Assembly: GCA_023079485.1 (NCBI GenBank)
Contig: CM041090.1
Coordinates: forward strand, 39,932,874 to 39,996,873
Source: Archilochus colubris
Lineage: Eukaryota > Chordata > Aves > Apodiformes > Trochilidae
Direction of reading: 5' to 3'
DNA: 64,000 bases
Positions 58,501 through 64,000 of the stretch are shown piece after piece (the first letter of the stretch is position 1; each line of letters starts with the position of its first letter). The notes beneath the pieces are model-generated. The model searched no databases. It had not been told where the DNA came from and was given only the letters and a program-made list of their open reading frames with translations. Position numbers and translations under genes: made by a program.

Positions 58501-61500
58501 AGTGCTGAAGTTTTTATTTTCTTAATTTCTCCTTCAATCTAGCCTGTTTGTACAGAAATTACACCAGCATTCACTTGTTCACAAGACAAAACTACCCTGT
58601 GCTCACTAACTGCACCCACAGATCTCACTAACCCTGCCACTCAAGTTGAGTGATCTCAAGAATAAAAGCTGGGTCAATCAACAATTTATTTCTTTTAATC
58701 CATACTTTTTTTAAACAATTTTAGGTGGGGGGAAGAAAAATCACTTTAAATTAACATGATCACATCAAAACCAGAGAACTAAAGTCAAAATGAAACTGTG
58801 TTAATCCACATTTGAACCAGGCCAAGAAAGCAAGACTGTATCTTTTAAATATTACTTTTAAGTAGTCAAAGAGGGACACCCTTACAACCTCCTTCCCCAA
58901 GCTTGGATGCAATGGGAAATAATTATTAGAGCTGTGTGACAACCTCCAGGTTTTGTCATTGCTCTGTAAATACAAATACAGAGAAGCCAAGGACACCACA
59001 GATTTATCATTCCACTCATTTAACATTAAAAGCAGGCCAGCCACAGGATATTTGCTCACTCTGCTTATGGCAGATTGGTTTAATTTAGCCACAGGACACT
59101 TGGGGTTCCCATAGAAATTTAAAATGCAGAAAACCCTGTGCAGAAGGCAGCTTTCAGCAAAAATCCTTCATTAATATTTGTGGGGGGGGTTTGGTTGGTT
59201 TGGTTTTTCTTTGCCAGTGTTACTGCTCCTTGCTGCTCTGAGCTCCTCTGCTGCAAGAGATGGGTGGCATTAGTAGGTTGAGATTCAGAGACAGAAACAG
59301 ACAGGAGACTTTAGGTTGTGAAGCTGGGCTAAGAAGTGTGTTAGTTTTCAGCAGTTTAGGAACCATCAAGAAGTGGCAAATTTGGTGAAGTCATCTGACT
59401 GGAAGAGAAAGCAGGCAAGCATTAGCACACAGCAAAAGCAGGTACACAACTCCTCCAAGCCAAGAGCTGAGACATCTCCAAAACACAGAGGCACCAAGCC
59501 CAAACCAGAGCTCCTCTGCTTCTAGCTACCTGACTTGGGCCTTTAAAGTTATTTTGACATCTTTTTGTTTTCATTCTGCACAGTGGTAATTAACACCAGA
59601 TCAGGCACAGAGCAAACACAAGCTTCTTTCAGAGCAATGCACACCCTGTATTATTTTCAGTGTTGGCTCTGACAGTACCTGTCAAGCTTCATATGCTCTC
59701 AAGGAGCAAATTCACAGCTGGGGTGACACTATTTTTTCCTGAGAAGTTCCCAGGTTTTTAAATAAGAATTTAGTCCTAGATCTTCACAGGTCCAATAAGT
59801 TTATTCAAGCACAGCAAAAGCCCAGTAGGAGAAAGCAGGTTGCTCAGCAGCAGTTTTTATTCTAGTGCTCCCCACAACTCACGACAGCTCTAACAATTAT
59901 ATGCAAACAGAAATCAAAAATCAGCATGCCCACAAACTAAGGATAAAAAAAAAAAAAAAACCTGAAGACAAGAGGAAGAAGCAGAGGTGAGTGTATGAGT
60001 GATCACCCAGAAGAGACAATATTTAAATTGCAGTAAAAGTTAAATGTCTCCATTTCATTTTTAAAAAACCAGCTGCAGATCTGCTTCTAGATCAACGCAT
60101 CGTTTCTAGCAGTTAACATTACAACCTTGGCAGTCTTGTTCACTTTGTCCTGCAGCAATTTTTCAGTTGATGCCAATGCTTCCATTGCTTCCCAGTTTTT
60201 CTCCCGAAGGTCCTAATCATTTTTAGAAAGAATGATTTCAGTTCAGCCAATATTCAAAACTGTTTCTGCTTTTACTTCAGAGAGATATTTTGCACGACAT
60301 TCCACCATTTGCAGTCAAATGCTGGTTTAAAAGGATTTTTGCAAGATGACATACACTAGCAAAAAAAAACAAGTGTTCATAGAGTTTGAATGAAAAGGGG
60401 GAGCAAAAAAATATGCCAATTTCCACCCAACCTGCCCCCTTGTGCCAAAACTGATCCAAGAGTTACTGCAGAGCACATCGCTCCAGCAACCTCACACTTT
60501 GACTGCATTTTTAGGAAGGAAGAGGGAAGTTTCCAAAAGTAGTGAGGAACACAGACACCAAAACCACAGAGTACACAGAGTGTTAGGCATGTAGCATTGC
60601 AGACCCCAGCATGGCCACCCCAGGTGTAGATGGAGGAGGACACATTGAAGCCCCTGATTTCACAACCATCTTTAGCTGCCGAGATGCTTGGGCTCCAACC
60701 CAAACCTACTATGCCAGGGCTGATTTGAGCAGCAGCTCTCTCCACTGTGCCCCCCAAAAAAAAAATAACTGGTGTGCTGCTCACCAACCCTCCTGGGAGG
60801 TTTGGGGATCTCCCCAGCAGAAAGAAGAGCTCAGATCTGCATGGCAGCACCACCATGCTGAGCTCCTGCATCTTTCTTGGCGAGGTCATCAAACGTGTAC
60901 TCAGGACATCAACGTGCAAGCTCAGTTAGGAGGCTGAGAGCTTTCTTGGGAAAGTTTCTCTAGGAAGGATGGTGGGCCCTGTGGGGGGGAGACTGTGGTG
61001 TTTGGGTCTTGGATTTAGGGTTTTTTCCATCCCTCAGAACAATCTGCTTTAGCAAAGGGCTATTTTTGAAAGACTGTATTTTTAGTCTTTGAATTCCCCA
61101 TGCAGAGTGGCATCCAGATCCTAGCAGGCACCTATGCTGGTTTTACTTTACCCCTTCTCTGCTATCCTAAGGGCTGTTCCACAGGATGTAAAAACAAAAC
61201 TGGATAACACTGCAGGATGAAAAGCTGGGACCTACAGGCATGGCCTGCCCTTAACACCACAAAGGGCACTCAGACATTGCAGTTCCCCAGGAAACAGCCA
61301 CACATGTTCTGCCTTTCCAGCTCATCTGTCTCCCAGGAACACCCAGCCACTTTCCCTCTACTTTACTTCAGCTGTTAAGCAATACTACTTGCTCAAAAGC
61401 TCACATTCTTAGTATTTTTGTCATGCATCTTCCTTATATTCTCCCACTCTTAAGCAATAAAGCTTATCACACAGTATGATTGGATTTTGTAAGCTATCAA

Positions 61501-64000
61501 GTGATAGGTGAACTAAACCACCTTTATTTTAATAAATCACTTCCATATAACTTAAAAAGATGCCATTCTCTTGCCCTGCACAGGTAATTTATTACAAGGA
61601 AGCAACTCCACAGCTCTGTGCTGGAAGATAGAATCTTTACTTCCACCCACAAACAACCCATACTGCACCATCAGCAGCTGCTGTAAAGGAAGGCTCACCC
61701 CTTCACCTCCATCTGAATATTAGGATCAGCCACTCTTAGGAATGGGAAGAGCCAGATCTGAGAGCCTTAAGTCAGGGCCTCCTTCCACATCCCCACAAAA
61801 AGGCCACATCTCTGCCAGAACCCAAGCCCCTTCATCCTCCCACCCTCCCTCCCCAAACCCCTACATCTTCCCTTGGTAAAGGACATGTTTCTGAACCAGG
61901 CTTTAATCCAAGCCTGAGAATTTGCTTTAGGATGTGTCTTCCAGCAAATCTCCTCCCTCTAGCACCTCAAAGAGCTGACAGAATTTAGAGCAGCAAAGTA
62001 AGATCTGCTTTGTCACTCCCAAGAAAAGGAGTGTCCAGGGGACACAATGCAGCAGTCACCAGTCAGAAACATTCTCTCAGCAGCATGCCCTAGGCATTGA
62101 GGAGTGCTGTGCACACAGGTTTGGGTTTGTTAGTTGGGGTTATGAGGGTGGTGTGGGTTTTTTTGAGGGGTGGGAGAAGAATTTCCTTACGTTGTTCTTT
62201 TTCCTCTGTTGCTCAAAAGCATTTCTCTGAGAGGCAAGCTCATTTTGGAGACTGGCGATTTCCTTCTCCTTCCCTGCAACCCTGAATTAGCAAAAAGAAG
62301 TCAGAAGACATTTCAGAAATTCCAAGTGAAGTACTGACACCCTTTCATATACCTAAACTAACTTCCCTTCCCTTCCAGCAACACACTCTCTTTGAAAAGC
62401 TGCTCTTGCTGACTTGGCAGTACCACAAGCTCCCTACTGCTCTGAGAACTGCAGGCTGCCAGAGCAAAACCCATTGTAAAGCTGTTGTTTGCCTACAACA
62501 CTCATCTGCACACATTTATCAAGGCCATGGAAAGGCAAAGAGGAGGATAAGTCAGCCAGCCCATGCTGGTACTATGCCACAAAACAGGGGCTGCCTGCTG
62601 GATAAAAGCATTCTTTGTTCAAGCACCTAGGCCACGATTTATAAGTCATTTAACTGAGAAAAAAAAAAAAGAATTCAGCCACCCAAAAATGCATGACAGC
62701 AGCAAACTGTGTGGCACAGCCTAAATAGGCATGGCATCAGCTTCCACAGAGTTCTTTAGTGTGCTTGAGCACCACAATTTAAGAGATTTCACCTGAGATC
62801 TTCCCTGGCAGAGGATTTCCAGCAGATGATTTTATAATGTGAACGACCCTCTGCTAAGCAGAAGTTCCAAGAAAAAAAACCTTGTCACTTTTGCTACAAG
62901 CACCAACATGAACTCTCCAGACATACAGCTGAGCTGGCAGGTACTTAAAATTCAATCAATCAGGTCTGGCTAACATTGTGGGCACAACACACTGCAAACA
63001 CTGTCTGCAGAGACTGCAGGTGAAGGTTGTTAGGGAGAGCAGGATCTCTATGTCCCAACTTTATTAGCCAATAAAGGTTTTTTTTTACTGGCCACTTCTC
63101 ACACACTGATATTGTACATTTGGCATTTATTTCACCTTTTAAATTTCCTGAGCAGTAAGTGAAATGAAGTGCTTATTTATTGCATTCAGCTTCTGGCAGT
63201 ACTCACACTTGCAGAAGCTCCTCACTTTGGACAGCCAGAGATGCCTACAAATAGATCAGAAATTCATTAGGAGCAGCTCAGCAGCAGAGAGGGATGCAGA
63301 GGGCATGATCTGCCTTGTTCACCAGGCATTGCTGCAAGAGTAGAGCAGCTGCAGACCCTTGGGCTTTCAGGGAGTCCTGTCTGGCCTCCTTTGGCCAGGA
63401 GACAGGGGTGAAAAGCTAGACAAGAACACAGCAGGAATAACAAAGAGCACAAATATGCAGACTCAAACAATAAAGGGAAAGAGGAACAGCCAGGCAGCAG
63501 CCAGAAAAACTGGCTCAGTGCAATTCAACCTTCAGGCTGCTCCTGGGTTTGCACGGTCAGTACAAACACTGGTTTTCCACCACAAGCTGTCACCAAGCTC
63601 TCTGGCATCACTCAGTAACACAGCAATTGGAAGCAGTACCTGTTTGCAGTTTTCTTGCTTTAATTCTTGAATTTGAACTTTGAAAGACTCATTTTCCTTC
63701 TGCATGTCCTGTTGAAAGAAAAAAGGAACAATCCACAGGTATACACATGGATGCACACTCACAATACAGAGCCTCCTTACAGCACAAGATGTTTCTACTG
63801 AAACTTTACCTGCAATTGTTTTACTTGGCTTGCAATTTCTTTCTCTTTTTCCTCCACTACAGCTTTCAACTTCTTCATTTGTTCTTCTTCCCCTTTCAAC
63901 CTGCAGAGATGGTTTAGAAAGAAAAAAAGGGTTAAAGTAAGAATTTAGGCCAAAATAAAGGACAGACACTCTAGCTGTGACAGTTTTCAGCAGAAGATAA
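43001..64000 (-). CDS. KTN1: KTN1 (kinectin) 3' portion, 16 exons, partial gene
   Basis: Kinectin is an integral ER-membrane protein with an N-terminal anchor and a very long cytosolic coiled coil. The family is known for kinesin and Rho-family GTPase binding through its C-terminal part. Sixteen minus-strand exons (63900-63810 down to 43540-43001) join in phase into about 425 residues, roughly the last third of the usual 1,360-residue protein. Diagnostic blocks in order are [77 protein letters not shown] and a C-terminus EHYQLVE. The paralogue RRBP1 has a different C-terminal sequence, so it was excluded. The protein is almost wholly heptad-type, rich in Leu, Glu, Lys and Gln, with no membrane segment in this part. 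Most exon junctions are phase 0. No stop or frameshift interrupts the frame. The gene continues past the right edge, where the anchor and promoter must lie. Confidence 0.95.
43017..43022 (-). promoter_or_regulatory. KTN1: Distal poly(A) signal AATAAA of KTN1
   Basis: The plus strand reads TTTATT, that is AATAAA in the gene sense. A CA dinucleotide lies 16 nt downstream and a GT-rich stretch follows. Other AATAAA hexamers at 43227-43232 and 43312-43317 could give shorter 3' UTRs. Confidence 0.6.
43734..43956. repeat. 29-bp minisatellite in the last KTN1 intron
   Basis: About eight head-to-tail copies of a 29-bp unit built from AAAGCTGGCTGGGCTCACCC followed by CAACCCTAC. The first copy lacks four bases and the last is degenerate. 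The first four copies read AAAGCTGG and the last four AAGGCTGG, so the array shows ordered unit variants. Because 29 is not a multiple of 3, open frames appear on more than one frame; these are not genes. Confidence 0.95.
44270..44393 (-). CDS. KTN1: KTN1 exon o (penultimate)
   Basis: This 124-nt exon starts in phase 0 after acceptor CTTCCAG and carries 41 codons plus one base before donor GTGAGT. The peptide begins [20 protein letters not shown] and ends KGREHYQLV. Mammalian kinectin ends in the same pattern (SLNQ, then EHYQVLE). The last base G joins AA of the terminal exon to give the final Glu codon. Confidence 0.93.
45115..45625 (+). mobile_element. CR1 LINE 3' fragment, group A, antisense in KTN1 intron
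   Basis: Near-complete group A 3' part from CAGTGCTGGGTCCAGTTCTG to TTTAAGGCCCCTTCTAACCC and a degenerate GATTCTAAGATTCC tail. It lies on the strand opposite to KTN1. Confidence 0.94.
47835..48235 (+). mobile_element. CR1 LINE 3' fragment, diverged group A, antisense in KTN1 intron
   Basis: Begins near GATGTCCTGGGCTGCATCCC, with CCTGAAGGGGCTCCAGGAAA at about 48,057 and an end reading TACTACATGATCTCAAAGGT and CCAAGCCATTCTCTGAT. It is internally deleted and more diverged than its neighbours. Confidence 0.82.
48522..49035 (+). mobile_element. CR1 LINE 3' fragment, group B, antisense in KTN1 intron
   Basis: Nearly identical to the group B copies at 34,960 and 40,783. It has an open 126-codon ORF2 C-terminal stretch (48,606-48,986) containing [19 protein letters not shown] and [20 protein letters not shown], and an ATTCTATGATTCTGTGATT tail. 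Confidence 0.96.
49282..49490. repeat. 104-bp tandem duplication in KTN1 intron
   Basis: CTCCCCCTTCCCAACTGCC through ACCAATCCACACCTCAGGC occurs twice, at 49,282-49,385 and 49,386-49,490, with only a handful of differences (TTAAC/TTAGC, CCTCC/CCTTC, GGTAAAG/GGGAAAG). The copies abut exactly. No transposon similarity seen. Confidence 0.95.
50302..50394 (-). CDS. KTN1: KTN1 exon n
   Basis: This 93-nt, 31-codon exon is phase 0 at both ends, with acceptor TCCTACAG and donor GTGAGT. The peptide begins [20 protein letters not shown] and ends [18 protein letters not shown] marks the C-terminal end of the long coiled coil in kinectin. It is followed by the largest intron in the window (5,908 nt). Confidence 0.94.
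51694..51777 (-). CDS. KTN1: KTN1 exon m
   Basis: This 84-nt, 28-codon exon is phase 0 at both ends. Its acceptor ends CCTTGCAG and its donor is GTAAGC. The peptide begins [20 protein letters not shown] and ends [17 protein letters not shown] is a kinectin signature. Proline replaces the histidine expected just before the final lysine, which may weaken the helix locally. Confidence 0.94.
54148..54231 (-). CDS. KTN1: KTN1 exon l
   Basis: This 84-nt, 28-codon exon is phase 0 at both ends. Its acceptor ends ATTTCAG and its donor is GTAAGA. The peptide begins [20 protein letters not shown] and ends RQNEELNL, nearly identical to the mammalian kinectin block. It is exactly four heptads long. Confidence 0.96.
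54435..54518 (-). CDS. KTN1: KTN1 exon k
   Basis: This 84-nt, 28-codon exon is phase 0 at both ends. Its acceptor ends TTTCTAG and its donor is GTAAAC. The peptide begins [20 protein letters not shown] and ends TYVSEVRE, a conserved kinectin block. It is exactly four heptads long. Confidence 0.95.
54984..55055 (-). CDS. KTN1: KTN1 exon j
   Basis: This 72-nt, 24-codon exon is phase 0 at both ends. Its acceptor ends CTGCAG and its donor is GTATGT. The peptide is [20 protein letters not shown] and then EVET. It aligns by position with the kinectin segment beginning MQSS and containing a Glu-Leu-Glu-Arg-Leu heptad, but is one of the more diverged exons. Confidence 0.85.
56390..56482 (-). CDS. 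KTN1: KTN1 exon i
   Basis: This 93-nt, 31-codon exon is phase 0 at both ends, with acceptor TTCTTAG and donor GTATTT. The peptide begins [20 protein letters not shown] and ends ESQKELKQ. It continues directly from SVLAET of exon h, as in mammalian kinectin (AETEGILQ). Confidence 0.94.
56572..56661 (-). CDS. KTN1: KTN1 exon h
   Basis: This 90-nt, 30-codon exon is phase 0 at both ends, with acceptor TTTGCCAG and donor GTAAGC. The peptide begins [20 protein letters not shown] and ends [10 protein letters not shown], a signature kinectin block. It is followed by an 89-nt intron, the shortest in the window. Confidence 0.95.
57107..57190 (-). CDS. KTN1: KTN1 exon g
   Basis: This 84-nt, 28-codon exon is phase 0 at both ends. 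The acceptor ends TTTCCCAG and the donor is GTAAGG. The peptide runs [20 protein letters not shown] and then ASGSEDVK, and matches the EWLHGFEKKAKE block of kinectin. The tryptophan and cysteine are unusual in this coiled coil. The exon is symmetric and exactly four heptads long. Related segments are known to be alternatively spliced in mammalian KTN1, so this one may be optional. Confidence 0.93.
58232..58321 (-). CDS. KTN1: KTN1 exon f
   Basis: This 90-nt, 30-codon exon is phase 0 at both ends, with acceptor TTTCAG and donor GTAAGA. The peptide begins [17 protein letters not shown] and ends [12 protein letters not shown], the conserved non-helical FPKVS-PSN segment that interrupts the kinectin coiled coil. 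The proline-containing stretch is probably a hinge. Confidence 0.95.
60126..60212 (-). CDS. KTN1: KTN1 exon e
   Basis: This 87-nt, 29-codon exon is phase 0 at both ends and encodes [20 protein letters not shown] and on to QDKVNKTAK. It is one of the most strongly conserved kinectin blocks and decides the identification. The acceptor ends GATTAG. The donor reads AAG then GTTGTA, a poor match to the GTRAGT consensus and the weakest donor in the set. Confidence 0.95.
62191..62281 (-). CDS. KTN1: KTN1 exon d
   Basis: This 91-nt exon has acceptor CTAATTCAG and donor GTAAGG. One base completes the split valine, then 30 codons follow beginning [18 protein letters not shown] and ending QQRKKNN. The end matches the conserved QRKKNN of kinectin that runs directly into DLREKNW of the next exon. 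Confidence 0.92.
63207..63244 (-). CDS. KTN1: KTN1 exon c (38-nt small exon)
   Basis: This 38-nt exon encodes [12 protein letters not shown] plus two bases of a valine codon finished in exon d. Its acceptor ends TTTGTAG and its donor is GTGAGT. The HEELLKV-type block at this place in kinectin supports it. It is too short to detect by open frame alone. Exons c and d together are 129 nt, so they must be included or skipped as a pair to keep the frame. Confidence 0.85.
63640..63708 (-). CDS. KTN1: KTN1 exon b
   Basis: This 69-nt, 23-codon exon is phase 0 at both ends. Its acceptor ends CAACAG and its donor is GTACTG. The peptide begins [18 protein letters not shown]. The exon is symmetric, so skipping it would keep the frame. 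It is separated from exon a by an intron of only 101 nt. Confidence 0.9.
63810..63900 (-). CDS. KTN1: KTN1 exon a (first in window)
   Basis: This 91-nt exon follows an acceptor ending CTGCAG and precedes donor GTAAAG. The first base completes a codon begun in an exon outside the window, then 30 codons follow in phase. The peptide begins [20 protein letters not shown] and matches the kinectin block around LKGKEEQM. It is pure coiled coil. The other two frames also stay open for some length, but only this frame joins to the next exon as kinectin. Confidence 0.9.

Larger units (their letters stand above)
50395..63639 (-). other. KTN1: KTN1 introns between exons b and n
   Basis: Introns of 89 to 2,370 nt separate exons b to n. 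The largest are 51,778-54,147, 60,213-62,190 and 58,322-60,125. I see no CR1, LTR, RNA gene or tandem array in them beyond short poly(A)/poly(T) runs. Composition is more AT-rich than the intergenic half. A possible 23-nt cryptic exon at 55,643-55,665 is listed under findings. Confidence 0.7.

Noticed and set aside
59640..59760. Donor-like GTACTG and acceptor-like sequences suggesting another KTN1 exon
   Set aside because: Neighbouring exons e and f join directly in phase and match kinectin without a gap; the candidate has an in-frame stop after one codon.
42995..64000. RRBP1 (p180), the paralogue of kinectin, as identity of the minus-strand gene
   Set aside because: The C-terminal blocks [32 protein letters not shown] and the EHYQ-type ending are kinectin features; the RRBP1 C-terminus differs.
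1..64000. CRISPR array, operon, phage or other prokaryotic system
   Set aside because: All tandem arrays are micro- or minisatellites without spacers, and the gene structure is intron-rich vertebrate.

Overview
This is a vertebrate nuclear window, and almost certainly a bird. It has no prokaryotic gene layout. It holds about two dozen 5'-truncated CR1 LINE fragments, several ending in the avian ATTCTATG-type tail, one ERVL-type LTR fragment and one probable class II solo LTR, and its introns are small to moderate. The CR1 load (roughly 10 kb of 64 kb by eye) is high for a bird. That would fit a CR1-rich order such as woodpeckers and relatives, but the order cannot be settled from the sequence.

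The only protein-coding gene I can support is KTN1 (kinectin), on the minus strand from about 43,001 to beyond the right edge. Sixteen exons were placed by splice sites, reading phase and recognisable kinectin peptide blocks. They encode about the last 425 residues of a roughly 1,360-residue ER-membrane coiled-coil protein, and the stop codon lies in the terminal exon. All junctions keep phase, with no frameshift or premature stop, so the gene looks intact. The N-terminal membrane anchor lies outside the window.

Positions 1 to 43,000 lie downstream of KTN1 and are intergenic. They hold: an ERVL LTR fragment (430-930); a 19-bp minisatellite (1,185-1,606); CR1 fragments of at least three sequence groups on both strands, several in inverted pairs; a 231-bp tandem duplication (9,400-9,855); a 242-nt pyrimidine tract (23,547-23,788); a 632-nt almost pure purine tract (30,642-31,273); an AAAAT array (about 36,880-37,060); and a probable 304-bp solo LTR (42,407-42,710) about 290 bp past the KTN1 poly(A) site. 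Between the repeats are AT-rich, homeodomain/SOX/POU-motif-rich blocks that look like conserved non-coding elements, most strikingly 14,220-14,495.

Within KTN1, the last two introns (43,541-50,301) carry a 29-bp minisatellite and three CR1 copies, all antisense to the gene. From 49,500 to the right edge I recognise no transposon, so there is a sharp repeat boundary inside the gene. I found no novel multi-gene system. The observations most worth following are the candidate regulatory elements, the heptad-sized symmetric exons of KTN1, the CR1 inverted repeats and the extreme strand-asymmetric tracts.
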